64,000 bases of DNA from Aliivibrio_A sp016764915. GTDB lineage: Bacteria; Pseudomonadota; Gammaproteobacteria; Enterobacterales; Vibrionaceae. A program made the translations under genes and the position numbers. Within the stretch, counting starts at the first letter, position 1, and each line of letters opens with the position of its first letter. This document shows positions 1 through 10,051 of the stretch, in pieces. Where the stretch lies: the NCBI GenBank assembly GCA_965224595.1, contig OZ245058.1, positions 2,418,001-2,482,000 of the forward strand, written 5' to 3'. The notes under the pieces are model-generated. The model worked only from the letters and a program-made list of their open reading frames with translations, searched no databases and had not been told where the DNA came from.

Positions 1-1632
1 AGAAACAAGCAGTGGTTTATAATCTTTATTTTCACGCGCTTTTTTATTAAAACCAACCGCATCGTTACTTTTTAAAGAGTCCATCATGCTCTCATCGAAC
101 TCTAATAGTTCAAAGACACCAATTCGACCTCGATAACCCGTTAAATTACAATTTTGACAACCCGTACCTCGTTTAAATATGGCATTAACTTGCAATGGAA
201 AACGCATTTCTAACCAGCCTTTACGAGCATCATCAAGTGGATCAACTTTGGCGCACTCAGGGCACACTTTACGAACCAGTCTCTGAGCAAGCACCGCTCT
301 TACTGCACTTGCTACTAAATAACCTGGAGCGCCCATATCAATCATTCGAATCGCACTGTCCACTGCATCATTTGTATGCAGTGTAGAGAGCACTAAATGG
401 CCCGTTAATGCCGCTCTAAGGCCAATATCCACGGTTTCTTGATCTCGCATCTCACCGATAAGGATGATATCGGGATCTTGTCGTAAGAACGTTCGAAGTA
501 CAGTAGAAAAATCTAAGTTGATTTTCGGGTTTATCTGAACTTGGTTAATTCGAGGGAGACGATACTCCACTGGATCCTCTGCGGTAATGATCTTTTTCCC
601 GGGCTGATTGAGTTCATTCAAAGCGCCATAAAGGGTGGTCGTTTTTCCCGAACCGGTGGGACCTGTTACTAAAATCATGCCATAAGGTCTGCGTAATTGT
701 TTCCTAAACGACACTAACATTTCAGCAGGAATACCCGACTCTTCAAGCGGCCTAATACCTGATGATTGGTTAAGCAGACGCATTACAACAGACTCACCAT
801 GTTGAATGGGCATTGTCGACATACGAACATCAACAGATTGTCCACGAACTTTCATATTGAAACGTCCATCTTGAGGCAGTCGTTTTTCAGAAATATCGAG
901 ATTGGCCATTAATTTTAAGCGCAACACTAAAGCAGAAACAATGTTCACTTCATTCAATAGTGTTTCCGATAAAATGCCATCAACGCGCTGCCTGATACGC
1001 AAAACATTAGAATCTGGTTCGATATGTATATCGGATGCACCAACTTGAACCGCATCCTCAAAAAGAGAGTTAATCAGCTTAACAACAGTGACCTCTTCGC
1101 TCTCTTCACGGCTAAACGAGAAATCAAACTCATCAGCACCGTCGATTTCATGCTCTGCTTGTAACTGTTCTGCAAAGGATGCTATCAGTTTGGTTCGGCG
1201 GTAATAACGATCGAAACTATCAAGCAACTGTTTTTCTGAGGCAATAATTAATTCAATCTGATACTTTTGGAGTTGACCAAACAACGATTCTTGAGCAGAA
1301 AGGTCAGCAGGATCACTCATGGCAACACGCAATGTATTTCCATTCTGGCTGATAACCAAAGCTCTCAATCGTCGAGCATGCACCTCAGGCAACAGTTGCA
1401 CCACAGTCGCATCAATTTCTGCACGATTAAGATCAATCAGTGGAATAGAGAGCTGTTGAGATAAGAAATCCAGCATTTTCTTTTCAGTTAAAAAACCGAG
1501 CTGAATTAATGTTGCGCCAAGTTTACGTCCACTGCTTCTTTGTGCTTCTAACGCTTGAGTCACCTGATCTTCAGAAACAATGCCCTCTTCAACTAATAGG
1601 TCACCAAGTCTTTTTCGCAGCTTGATTTGCAT
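1..1632 (-). CDS. mshE: MSHA pilus extension ATPase MshE (3' end cut by window)
   Basis: Cytoplasmic PilB/GspE-type ATPase that powers extension of the MSHA type IV pilus. The reading frame opens at 1632 with MQIKLRKRLGDLLVEEG and stays open to the window edge, giving 544 codons; the family is usually about 570-580 residues, so only the C-terminus is missing. The N-terminus holds two MshEN motifs (RLGDLLVEEG near residue 8 and KLGATLIQLG near residue 37), the type that binds c-di-GMP in V. cholerae MshE. A Walker A motif, GPTGSGKT, is encoded near 640-665, and CxxC pairs of the family zinc site lie near 140-160 and 250-265. Its ATG overlaps the mshN stop by one base (TAATG), indicating translational coupling. 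Identity is very secure. Confidence 0.95.
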   Translation of the reverse strand, partial: MQIKLRKRLGDLLVEEGIVSEDQVTQALEAQRSSGRKLGATLIQLGFLTEKKMLDFLSQQLSIPLIDLNRAEIDATVVQLLPEVHARRLRALVISQNGNTLRVAMSDPADLSAQESLFGQLQKYQIELIIASEKQLLDSFDRYYRRTKLIASFAEQLQAEHEIDGADEFDFSFSREESEEVTVVKLINSLFEDAVQVGASDIHIEPDSNVLRIRQRVDGILSETLLNEVNIVSALVLRLKLMANLDISEKRLPQDGRFNMKVRGQSVDVRMSTMPIQHGESVVMRLLNQSSGIRPLEESGIPAEMLVSFRKQLRRPYGMILVTGPTGSGKTTTLYGALNELNQPGKKIITAEDPVEYRLPRINQVQINPKINLDFSTVLRTFLRQDPDIILIGEMRDQETVDIGLRAALTGHLVLSTLHTNDAVDSAIRMIDMGAPGYLVASAVRAVLAQRLVRKVCPECAKVDPLDDARKGWLEMRFPLQVNAIFKRGTGCQNCNLTGYRGRIGVFELLEFDESMMDSLKSNDAVGFNKKARENKDYKPLLVS

Positions 1633-2753
1633 TATGGTGTTTCCTCATTAATCGATACTTCATGTGTGGATAATAATGCCAGTCTATCTCGTGCGAATGC
1701 TTGAGAGTTCGATGATAAACCAGCATTTAACATCGATTTTTTATAAGCGTTCAATGCAGTGTCTAACTCTCCTTGTCTCTCTAAGGATATTGCGAACCCT
1801 AACCACCAGCGTCCATTTTCTGGCTCCTTATTCACTAAGATTCTATAACTTTCAATGGCCAAATCATTGTAATTAATCTGTTGAGCTATCGCCCCTCGCA
1901 ACGCGATATATTCAGTGGTGGCATTAAGTGGAATATATTCAAGAACCGAAAGCGCTGCTTGTGGTTGTTTCTCTTTGACTAATAACTGAGCTAAAGCGTA
2001 ACGAAGTTTGACGCTGTCATTATCTCTTTTTATTCCTTTTTGAAGCACTTTAACGGCTTCTTGGAGCTGATTTTTTCCATACAGCAGTGCCGATATTTTC
2101 ATTCGAGAGACTTCATCACTTGGTACATAACGAAGTGCTGCACTATAAGCGTTTATCGCCGTAACAGAATCATTCGCTTCAAGTGCTTTTTCAGCTCGAC
2201 TGATCGCTTTAGTCGCCAGCTCTGAAGGCATTAACTTGACTTGTTGTACGCTCATGCTTTTTTTCGTTATTACTGGAGAAAGCTTAGGTTTACTGCTTTT
2301 TTCAACAGTAGCAACCAAAATGGGTGCGGCGATTTTTTTAGGTTCACTTATCGCGACAGTGTGTTCGCTCACGGCTTTTTGTTCTTCTAGACTCTGTTTA
2401 TTGATGACCAACTCAGGTTTGTCATAGATCTCAACCTCTGAGCTAACCTGTCTATGTGTTGGTGAGTTAATGGTATTCACCTCAGCATCAATACTGTCAA
2501 TCGACGCAAACGACATTGTTTCAATATCGTCATCAGAAATGACTTGAGTGAGCGGTTTTTCATCAACTTGATTGAGAGTGCTGCTTACCGCCCAGCCACC
2601 AATCAGCAACGATAGCGTTACCGCACTAAACAGCACTCGGGCTCTGCCAGTTCGACGAACCTCTTTAATCTCAGCCTTTATTAAAGGTGGTTGATTCTCA
2701 TTGCTTTGATTGTGCTTACCTAAATCGGATAATGCCTGATTAATTGCACTCAT
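1632..2753 (-). CDS. mshN: MSHA biogenesis protein MshN (TPR protein)
   Basis: Inner-membrane TPR protein of the MSHA pilus assembly machine. From the chosen start (MSAINQALSDLGKHN) it has a short cytoplasmic segment, one membrane helix at about residues 39-57, a low-complexity periplasmic linker, and TPR-like helical repeats over roughly the last 190 residues (for example ALEANDSVTAINAYSAALRY). A longer frame starts at 2771, but GGAG lies six bases before the ATG at 2753, and this start also clears the mshM stop (2756). The gene sits between mshM and mshE with essentially no spacing, in one minus-strand operon. Confidence 0.9.
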   Translation of the reverse strand: MSAINQALSDLGKHNQSNENQPPLIKAEIKEVRRTGRARVLFSAVTLSLLIGGWAVSSTLNQVDEKPLTQVISDDDIETMSFASIDSIDAEVNTINSPTHRQVSSEVEIYDKPELVINKQSLEEQKAVSEHTVAISEPKKIAAPILVATVEKSSKPKLSPVITKKSMSVQQVKLMPSELATKAISRAEKALEANDSVTAINAYSAALRYVPSDEVSRMKISALLYGKNQLQEAVKVLQKGIKRDNDSVKLRYALAQLLVKEKQPQAALSVLEYIPLNATTEYIALRGAIAQQINYNDLAIESYRILVNKEPENGRWWLGFAISLERQGELDTALNAYKKSMLNAGLSSNSQAFARDRLALLSTHEVSINEETP

Positions 2754-2755
2754 TT

Positions 2756-3598
2756 TTAGCTCCATCCCCATAATAATGGAAATCGGTATTTTGGTTTAAG
2801 GGTATCTGACGTATCAACAATGGCATGATAAAGGTCATCACGTGTTAATACCGTTCGCTGCTGAGTAAAGCTTAATAGTAGTGCTTTATGGCATATTTTA
2901 TTAATGACTCTTGGTATTCCACTACTGGCATGCCAAATTGATTTTTTAAAAGATAAAGGGAACAAGTTTGTATTGCCTCCTGATTGTTCAATTCGAAAAT
3001 CAATATAAGCGGCAGTCTCAGATAACGATAGCGATCTCAAATCAGCAGTAAACGTGATTCGTTGCCTAAACTGACGTAAATGATGCTGGGATAAGCGCTC
3101 ATTTAATTCCGGCTGACCAAAAAGAACAATTTGCATCAACTTTTTATAGTCCGTTTCGAGGTTGCCAAATAACCGAAGCGTTTCTAAGGTTTCATCACTC
3201 AACGCTTGGGCTTCATCAATAAGGACAACCACGGTTCTCCCTTCAGTTTGTAGATCGATAAGCTTTTCATGAATCCTATCCACTAAGGCAGAACCATCAC
3301 CACTGGTATCAAGCCACAGCTCTTTTGCCATCGCTTGACGGAGCTCATGACCACTCATCACTGGGTTAGGCAGGTAAACCAGTTCAATATTTGAAGGCAA
3401 TTGATTGATCAACATTCTGCACACTAATGTTTTTCCTGTTCCCACCTCTCCCGTTACTTTCATCACCCCTTCCCCCATTTTAATGGCAGCAAGAATTGTT
3501 TGAATGGCCTCATAGTGAGGTATAAGACCATGGAACAGTGACGTATTTGGAGTCAATGTAAAAGGAAGTTGATTCAGACCATAGTGTGCTTCATACAT
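2756..3598 (-). CDS. mshM: MSHA biogenesis AAA ATPase MshM
   Basis: ExeA/GspA-like AAA ATPase, 280 residues, a normal length for the family. The Walker A motif GEVGTGKT is at residues 50-57 and Walker B VVVLIDEA at 123-130. The N-terminal MYEAHYGLNQLPFTLTPN is the signature start of MshM and ExeA proteins. ExeA-type ATPases help place or assemble the secretin in the peptidoglycan; a similar role with MshL is inferred here. It lies 13 bases after mshL and nearly abuts mshN. Confidence 0.92.
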   Translation of the reverse strand: MYEAHYGLNQLPFTLTPNTSLFHGLIPHYEAIQTILAAIKMGEGVMKVTGEVGTGKTLVCRMLINQLPSNIELVYLPNPVMSGHELRQAMAKELWLDTSGDGSALVDRIHEKLIDLQTEGRTVVVLIDEAQALSDETLETLRLFGNLETDYKKLMQIVLFGQPELNERLSQHHLRQFRQRITFTADLRSLSLSETAAYIDFRIEQSGGNTNLFPLSFKKSIWHASSGIPRVINKICHKALLLSFTQQRTVLTRDDLYHAIVDTSDTLKPKYRFPLLWGWS

Positions 3599-3611
3599 AG
3601 CAACTTACTCT

Positions 3612-5276
3612 TTATTCGTCTGGAAACCACTCTTGCAGCATATCACGCGATTTTTCTATCTCTTGCTGCCAAGTATCAACACCTACAATCGTTGGTTTTA
3701 ATAGAATAACCAGCTCAGTTTTCACTGTTAATTTAGTTACATTTCTGAATAAATGTCCTAACAAAGGTAGATCACCTAACAGAGGTACTTTTGATACTTG
3801 GTCGATAGTCTGAGATTTCATTAAGCCGCCAATCACCACAACATCACCATCTTTAGCACGAATGATGGAGTCAGACTCTCGAATCGAGCTTTTAGCTAAA
3901 GGAAGCTGTAAAATACCTCCTACATCGCCGAGATTAATCTCTTTAATTTCAGTTTCAACATCAATCACTGCAGGATGAACATGTAATAATACATAACCAT
4001 CATCACTTATCTGCGGCGTTACATCTAATGAGATCCCAGAAAAGAAAGGGGTAAGTTCAATATCAGGAGAGGCATTTGAATTATCACTACTGCCAGTAAC
4101 GCTGGAGACATCCGTAACATAATACTCATCTCTTCCCACCTTAATCACTGCTTTTTGGTTATTAAGCGCAGTAATTCTCGGGCTTGAGAGTACATTTAAA
4201 TCACCTTGCGTAGACATAAAGCTCATTACCGCGCTGAAATTACCATCCGACACCGTAATGTTGGTTTGGCCACCTAACAGGGTTCCAATTGCGTCCATTC
4301 CTGGGAGAGCTTTAGTTAAAGTGTCCACTGCTGATAATTGAGAGATACCGATTGCGGTACCACCAATTGAACTTGTGATGTTTGACCAATTAATACCTTG
4401 CTGATAGCCATCACTTAACGTGACCTCTAACAGCTTAGCTTCAAGCACAACTTGACGTTGCATTCGCTGCTGTGAAAGCCCTAAAAATGATTTTACTTTT
4501 CTCATCTCATCCGGGTAGGCGGTAACGGTGATGACACTGGCTTGCGGCATTACAACTACATTACGCCCTTTTCCAGAGCCGATCATTGTACCAACGTTCT
4601 TTTCAAGTTGAGTCCAAAAATCACTCTCACTCAATGTTTCAATTTCCGTGCCGCCATCAGTTGAATTGGAGCTTCTAGAACTATTATTGGAAGAGCTGTT
4701 ACTGTTATTATCAGAGTCACTATCTGATGAACTGTTGTAGTTATTGCCATTATTGTCGTTATTAGTAATAGAACCAGTACGAATCGACGTTAATGAGCGA
4801 CCTTTACGTTTAATCTGCAGATAATCCACCGGCAAAGTGACGGTGGTTAAACCAGCCGGAAATATTTGGATTATCTTGTTTTGCTTATTTATTTCATAAC
4901 CATAAATATCTTGAATGGTATTAAGCGCTTCATCCATCGTGACATCATTCAAATTCAATGTGATATCACCAGTCACTTTGGGGTGAATGACCGCACTGTA
5001 CTCGGTACCTTTAACTAAACTACCAAAAAAGGATTTTGCACTAACACCATCAGCTTGAATGCGAAAACGGGTCAGTGGTTTTGGATCTTCACTCGTTTCA
5101 GCTTGTAACGAAGGCATTAAGTCCGCTTGAACAGAAGCAGGAAGATCGTGTAATGAACGTTTATTTGCATCATTAATTGACTGCTCTAAGGCTTGTTTGA
5201 TCTCTTCAGGATCACGATGGCCCATCGAACACGCTGTCAATGAAACGATCACAATTCCTACCACGAATATACGCAT
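3612..5276 (-). CDS. mshL: MSHA outer-membrane secretin MshL
   Basis: PilQ/PulD-family secretin forming the outer-membrane channel for the MSHA pilus; 554 residues. A lipoprotein-type signal (VSLTACSMGH, Cys16) is followed by STN/secretin N-domains and the conserved C-terminal secretin barrel, with VPLLGDLPLLGHLFR near residue 500 as the family hallmark. An Asn/Ser/Asp-rich low-complexity linker at about residues 172-208 interrupts the N-domain region. Downstream of mshK with a 12-base gap. Confidence 0.94.
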   Translation of the reverse strand: MRIFVVGIVIVSLTACSMGHRDPEEIKQALEQSINDANKRSLHDLPASVQADLMPSLQAETSEDPKPLTRFRIQADGVSAKSFFGSLVKGTEYSAVIHPKVTGDITLNLNDVTMDEALNTIQDIYGYEINKQNKIIQIFPAGLTTVTLPVDYLQIKRKGRSLTSIRTGSITNNDNNGNNYNSSSDSDSDNNSNSSSNNSSRSSNSTDGGTEIETLSESDFWTQLEKNVGTMIGSGKGRNVVVMPQASVITVTAYPDEMRKVKSFLGLSQQRMQRQVVLEAKLLEVTLSDGYQQGINWSNITSSIGGTAIGISQLSAVDTLTKALPGMDAIGTLLGGQTNITVSDGNFSAVMSFMSTQGDLNVLSSPRITALNNQKAVIKVGRDEYYVTDVSSVTGSSDNSNASPDIELTPFFSGISLDVTPQISDDGYVLLHVHPAVIDVETEIKEINLGDVGGILQLPLAKSSIRESDSIIRAKDGDVVVIGGLMKSQTIDQVSKVPLLGDLPLLGHLFRNVTKLTVKTELVILLKPTIVGVDTWQQEIEKSRDMLQEWFPDE

Positions 5277-5288
5277 TTTCTTTAAACC

Positions 5289-5651
5289 TTAATATTTGAT
5301 ATCTGATGAAAAAAGCTCTAACGTCCACGTCTTCGAACCTTTATTTAAAGTAACGGCCGTATCATCAATAGCAGTGACATGATAGCCAGACACCTCATCG
5401 CCCTTACGAACAAGCTTATTATTAATTACGGCTCGACAAGGCTGACTATCTGCACAGGTTAACAATTGTAGCGTCGGTATTTTTGCTTTTGGTTTTGCTT
5501 TTTTGGTCACGACTTTATTTGGCGTCATCCAGCCTAAAGGTTCCGTAGGATCATGCTGCTCTTTCGCAGTAGTTTCAGCCTGTACTCCAAAACTTAGCCA
5601 AAAAGCGATAAGTAATAGGCATTTATATTTAACCACCAATAAAGTCCCCAT
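5289..5651 (-). CDS. mshK: MSHA biogenesis protein MshK (PilP-like)
   Basis: Small periplasmic protein, 120 residues from the longest start. An N-terminal hydrophobic signal segment (CLLLIAFWLSFGVQA) ends in a predicted signal-peptidase site, then a DPTEPLGW motif and a small PilP/GspC-like beta domain (LVRKGDEVSGYHVTAIDD). It probably links the inner-membrane MshI/MshJ complex to the secretin, like PilP. The start overlaps the end of mshJ by 23 bases; the GTG/ATG choice is not settled, and starting at VKYKCLLL is a reasonable alternative. Confidence 0.82.
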   Translation of the reverse strand: MGTLLVVKYKCLLLIAFWLSFGVQAETTAKEQHDPTEPLGWMTPNKVVTKKAKPKAKIPTLQLLTCADSQPCRAVINNKLVRKGDEVSGYHVTAIDDTAVTLNKGSKTWTLELFSSDIKY

Positions 5652-6270
5652 CAGATCCTAATGTATAAACGACAAGAGTTAATTCAGCAATAGGGTACTT
5701 TGTTACTTCGTAATCAAATGCGCGCCAATAATATTTCACAGGCAGTGACTCTAATTGAGATAAATAAGCATCAATAGCAAAAAACTTACCTTTCAAAACG
5801 ATCTTAACCGGATGAACAAAATATCCAGCATTATTTCCGCCGTCAATCAATTGTTCCGAAGGTAAAGAGTCTAAAGAGATTAACTGTAAATTTTTCGCTC
5901 CCTGTAAGACCGTTTCCAATAAAATAGCCATCTGACTTGGAGAGACAAGACTTGCAACAATTTCAGATAACTCAAGTGAAAGTTTTTGACTTCTAATAGT
6001 AAGATCTTGGTACTCTTTATCTACTGATTTATTAGGATCTTGCTGTAACTTCAATGCGACTAATTCAATCTGTTGCTTGTTGTTAATCAGTACCTGACTC
6101 TCACTGAGTAGCTGTTTTTTAATATTATTTAATGATGTTAACTGAGGTTCAATAATAAAGGTGATTGTAATAAATAGAGCTAAGACCCAACCAACGGCAA
6201 GCAATAAAATCTTTTCTCTTCGATTTAACTGACTAAATCTATCCACTATACCGTACCACGCACTGCTCAT
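5629..6270 (-). CDS. mshJ: MSHA biogenesis protein MshJ (PilO-like)
   Basis: Bitopic inner-membrane protein of 213 residues, PilO/GspM-like. A short cytoplasmic start is followed by one membrane helix (ILLLAVGWVLALFITITFI, about residues 21-40), a coiled-coil segment (about 45-95) and a ferredoxin-like periplasmic domain. It is expected to pair with the PilN-like half of MshI in the alignment subcomplex. The start overlaps the mshI stop by 4 bases, indicating coupling. Confidence 0.87.
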   Translation of the reverse strand: MSSAWYGIVDRFSQLNRREKILLLAVGWVLALFITITFIIEPQLTSLNNIKKQLLSESQVLINNKQQIELVALKLQQDPNKSVDKEYQDLTIRSQKLSLELSEIVASLVSPSQMAILLETVLQGAKNLQLISLDSLPSEQLIDGGNNAGYFVHPVKIVLKGKFFAIDAYLSQLESLPVKYYWRAFDYEVTKYPIAELTLVVYTLGSDGDFIGG

Positions 6271-7730
6271 TTATCTCCTCCCTCTTTAGTCGTTAATGTG
6301 AAGGTTACACGGTCATATTTATCATGTTGAATAGAAAGTTTACCAAACGTTCTTCCGACCAAATGCATCTCAGATTTAAAGGCTTGAATCCATCGAGGTA
6401 CCACGGTTGCGTTGCGAGCAAGCCCAGAAAAATACATATTGTCACCTTGAATCTGTATTTTTGAAAGAGATATGTCATTTTTACCAATGGTCGTCAAACT
6501 TTTCATCACACCAGAAAAGCCGATTTGAGAGCTATTATCTAACTGATTTATTGCTCTGAAAGAGGCTTCTTTTGCTGCAATGTCTTTTTTTAACCGTTCA
6601 ACAGCTGCAATTTTGGATGCAGAGGGCTTATGTAAGGAGAGTTGATTATTCAAATCTTTTAATTGTAGCATTTGTTGCTGACTTTCCAGCGACACTCGTT
6701 CTAACTCACTAGCGGCACCAGAGTGTTTGAACAATATTGAAACAGAAATCATTGCCATAACAAAACAGACAGTAAGCCAACTAATCACTACATTTTTAAA
6801 CGTAAAATAGTCTTTTTTAGGCTTCAAGTGTTCAGGGTATAAGTTGATACCTTCAGAAGCCACCTGTAAACCAGACCATGCAAGAGTATCACCACAACTG
6901 TTTAACGTGGCTTCTTCTAAAGGCAACGGTTTAACACTCACGCCCAATCTTGACTGTAACTCTTGCGTTAACTGTAATGGATCTTCATCATCACACATAA
7001 AGTAGAGATGATTAATAGCAACACTTTGCAGCTGGGATGTTAAATAGTCCAACGAACGCTGCAATTCAAGAGCTAAAGAGTCTAACTGTAAACTGTTTAA
7101 GTTACTTCCAGTTAGAGGTGGATTCACCCCTCTTAAGGAACGATTAAAACAGATAGTGCTATCTTTATAAGCAGATAATTTAAAGTCCGATTTAATGTCG
7201 CGATACAAAAGCATATAACCATCAGACTCTTTATTCACTGTGCCCCAAGCAATATCTTCAGGAATAACACGCAATAACGAAATCTTATTATCTTGGCAAA
7301 TAGAACTAATTGATTCAATTACTTGCCTTTTAGTTACATAGGTCTGCAATTTACCTAATGCTGATAACGGAATGCCATCTGCCACAATATCGCCAAGACG
7401 CTCTGTCACCAAATCCTTGACTAAAAAAGGGAGAGCACCTTGGTATTCATTGCTTGGGATATCAGGCGTTTCGATCTGAAACGCTTGGTAAAGGTGAGAG
7501 CCTAAAATAACATTGGCTTGTCGATCACCCAGATTATTTTTATGGATTAGTGAGACGAGCGAGTTCATCCACTGACTAGGGTCCGTCAATGGGACAAAAT
7601 AGCACTGTTCAAATTGATTACTAACATTACTGGCCGCAGCATAAATACCGTCAGGCAGTATAACTATCGATACTCGGCTCCGCACTTGGTTAGATAAGCC
7701 AAATTTACTAAAAAAAGATGAAATACTCAT
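6267..7730 (-). CDS. mshI: MSHA biogenesis protein MshI (PilM/PilN-like)
   Basis: Inner-membrane assembly protein, 487 residues. The N-terminal ~300 residues resemble a PilM/GspL-type actin-like cytoplasmic domain. A membrane helix follows at about residues 310-330 (FKNVVISWLTVCFVMAMIS), then a coiled coil and a PilN-like periplasmic domain. PilM- and PilN-like parts therefore appear in a single chain here. It is the first gene of the mshIJKLMNE run; the 149 bases between it and csrD are AT-rich and may hold its promoter, but no clear -35/-10 pair was picked. Confidence 0.88.
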   Translation of the reverse strand: MSISSFFSKFGLSNQVRSRVSIVILPDGIYAAASNVSNQFEQCYFVPLTDPSQWMNSLVSLIHKNNLGDRQANVILGSHLYQAFQIETPDIPSNEYQGALPFLVKDLVTERLGDIVADGIPLSALGKLQTYVTKRQVIESISSICQDNKISLLRVIPEDIAWGTVNKESDGYMLLYRDIKSDFKLSAYKDSTICFNRSLRGVNPPLTGSNLNSLQLDSLALELQRSLDYLTSQLQSVAINHLYFMCDDEDPLQLTQELQSRLGVSVKPLPLEEATLNSCGDTLAWSGLQVASEGINLYPEHLKPKKDYFTFKNVVISWLTVCFVMAMISVSILFKHSGAASELERVSLESQQQMLQLKDLNNQLSLHKPSASKIAAVERLKKDIAAKEASFRAINQLDNSSQIGFSGVMKSLTTIGKNDISLSKIQIQGDNMYFSGLARNATVVPRWIQAFKSEMHLVGRTFGKLSIQHDKYDRVTFTLTTKEGGDK

Positions 7731-7879
7731 AAATAGTCATTGATCCAAAGCATAAAAAAACCACAACCCATAATCGATACAGATGACTGTTTTAACACAG
7801 TATTTATATTTATAGATATATTACTATAGGTTGCGTATTAAAAGTAATATTGGACTTGTATTAAATATTATAAACTATC

Positions 7880-9847
7880 TTATCCCCATCGGCTTCGTCT
7901 CTTTGGCAATCTAAACTTCATAAAACGCTCTTTAGGTTGCTCTTCAATTTGAAACAATTCTCCTTGTGCCCCAGAAACACCGAGTTGCTGCAAAATTTCC
8001 AGCTCGTCCATATTTTCAACCCCCACAGCTAATACCTTAGTTTTAGTATCGGCGCAGGAACCAATCAGGCTTCTAACAAACAGTTGATTCTCTTGACGAC
8101 GATCTATATCGGTGATTAAATTCCTATGTAATTTTAGATACTTAACTTTTATATCTTTAATGTAGTGAGTGCTCACGATCGTTCTTCCAACCTGATCAAC
8201 AATGATCTCACAACCAAAACCTAATATTTTATTAATCACCACCCTCGCAGCATCGTAATTAGCCAGCAACTGTCCTTCAACAAACTCAAATGACAAGTAA
8301 CGTAAGCACTCTCTTGGTAATTGTAGCAATTCATAACTTAACCACTGAGAAAACGCTCTATTACCCAACGAAACAGCATGTATGTTAATCGAGATCTTTT
8401 CATCATTTTTACTGTTTTTAATTATCGATAACGCCTTTAGCACCACCGTTTTGTCTATTCTTACTTGATAACCAATCTGGGCAACCGCGGGTAAAAAACG
8501 AGCCGCTTTGATCTCTGCTCCACTTTCATCGTAAATACATGCAAGTAACTCATCGTGTACTTTTTTTCTACTCTTACCCTCAATTTCGTAAACTGATTGA
8601 CGCTGAAAAAATAGCGTTCCATTCTCAAGTGTTGAATCAAGTAATGTTCTCCACCGTACACTTCCTCTTGTTTCTTCTTTATTGCTTTTTTTATACAGGG
8701 TCCAGCAATTACTTAATTGAAGTTTCGAGCTTTTCACTGATATTTCAAGTTCTTCTATGATCTTACTTCGCTCTTCGCCATTATTAAACATCGTAATACC
8801 AATATGAAACCAATCACTTTTATTAAAAAAACCGGGCGGGGTTATTTTCTCTAAACTATTCACACATTGATTTGCAAACTCTTTCACTTCCTTAACTCGT
8901 TGTTGTGGTACCAGAATTGTAAAATCAGATTTGTAATATCTTGATAACACGGCATCAGGGAATTTTTGTATGAGATTTGATAACACACCGCCAAATTCAA
9001 CGATCAGTTCATCTCCTTCATGTTTACCCACTTCATCGCTATACTCCTCCCAGTTACTGAGACGAAAAATCAATACCGCACCTTGACTGTCTGGCTCTTG
9101 AAGCGTTGATTCTAATTTACTATCAAATAACACTCTATTTGCAGAGCCTGTAAGTTGATCTAAGAAGGTTTGAGTGCGAATAAATGTATCGAATCGGCTC
9201 CTCTCTTGTCTGGCATCTTTCAATTCAGATATCAACTTATCTAGCGCCAAACTTGCCGTTGCTGGCCACTCTTGCTCCACACCAATCGAAAAATCATCCA
9301 CTTTTCCAGCAAGAATCATTCTGCCTCTCTCTTCAAGAAGCTCTGAGCCTATCAATTGCTTTCGAAGCCAATTGACTCCCCACATCAGCCCTAAAATAAT
9401 AATACTGATAGCAATGGTGATAGAAAAAAGAGGTCCAATGGAGTAAGTCACCGATGTATAAGGTGCAATGGCTGCAATGGTAACTGAGTAGCCTTTGTGA
9501 ATTTTGAAAGGATAAGTTTGTCTGAAGAGTATCGTATTATCGTACGAACCGTCCTCTTTAAATGAATATAGGATCTGTTGATCTTTAGCTATTGATGCCT
9601 CTACAACATTGCTCGCTTTTAATAGCTTTGGTAACCAACTATCTTTACCTTTTGTCGAACTAGAGTTTTGTAGCTCCTCATCAATTACCTCTGCAATATT
9701 TTTGAGGTAATGATTTAGGTAATTGTTACCTAGCTGCTTAAAACTGATCACTCCACCGACAAAGAGGATAAAAGTAGCAGCGACGACAGTTAGAGTGACA
9801 AAAGAGACCAAACGAGTACTTAATCGCAAACTTGGGGTAGCTCTCAT
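7880..9847 (-). CDS. csrD: CsrD/MshH, degenerate GGDEF-EAL regulator of Csr sRNA turnover
   Basis: Membrane-bound protein of 655 residues. Two membrane helices (about residues 14-37 and 136-158) flank a periplasmic region, followed by a GGDEF-like and an EAL-like domain. The diguanylate cyclase signature is degenerate, SRYYKSDF at residues 302-309, comparable to HRSDF in E. coli CsrD. The EAL position reads ELL in HDELLAC. It should therefore neither make nor hydrolyse c-di-GMP. In E. coli CsrD targets CsrB/CsrC sRNAs for RNase E decay; that role is inferred here. In V. cholerae the gene next to mshI is also called mshH. Confidence 0.9.
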   Translation of the reverse strand: MRATPSLRLSTRLVSFVTLTVVAATFILFVGGVISFKQLGNNYLNHYLKNIAEVIDEELQNSSSTKGKDSWLPKLLKASNVVEASIAKDQQILYSFKEDGSYDNTILFRQTYPFKIHKGYSVTIAAIAPYTSVTYSIGPLFSITIAISIIILGLMWGVNWLRKQLIGSELLEERGRMILAGKVDDFSIGVEQEWPATASLALDKLISELKDARQERSRFDTFIRTQTFLDQLTGSANRVLFDSKLESTLQEPDSQGAVLIFRLSNWEEYSDEVGKHEGDELIVEFGGVLSNLIQKFPDAVLSRYYKSDFTILVPQQRVKEVKEFANQCVNSLEKITPPGFFNKSDWFHIGITMFNNGEERSKIIEELEISVKSSKLQLSNCWTLYKKSNKEETRGSVRWRTLLDSTLENGTLFFQRQSVYEIEGKSRKKVHDELLACIYDESGAEIKAARFLPAVAQIGYQVRIDKTVVLKALSIIKNSKNDEKISINIHAVSLGNRAFSQWLSYELLQLPRECLRYLSFEFVEGQLLANYDAARVVINKILGFGCEIIVDQVGRTIVSTHYIKDIKVKYLKLHRNLITDIDRRQENQLFVRSLIGSCADTKTKVLAVGVENMDELEILQQLGVSGAQGELFQIEEQPKERFMKFRLPKRRSRWG

Positions 9848-9986
9848 TCTATTAAGTACCTGTAAATATTTTAATTGATCTAATAGTAGTCGTTTGAACG
9901 TGATTTTAAATAATCGAAATACAGCTTAGTGAGCCAACGCTCTGTTTCTATGATAAAGCGTGCAATCAATATAAAAAATCCAAACA

Positions 9987-10011
9987 AAAGCCCTCAATGT
10001 TAGAGGGCTTT
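9987..10011 (-). terminator. Rho-independent terminator of ssb
   Basis: A perfect 9-bp stem (AAAGCCCTC / GAGGGCTTT) with a 7-base loop lies about 40 bases past the ssb stop. Read on the minus strand it is followed by TTTTGTTT. Confidence 0.85.
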
Positions 10012-10051
10012 AAAGATTGATTTAGCTTTTTAATATAACTGAACTTTCAGC

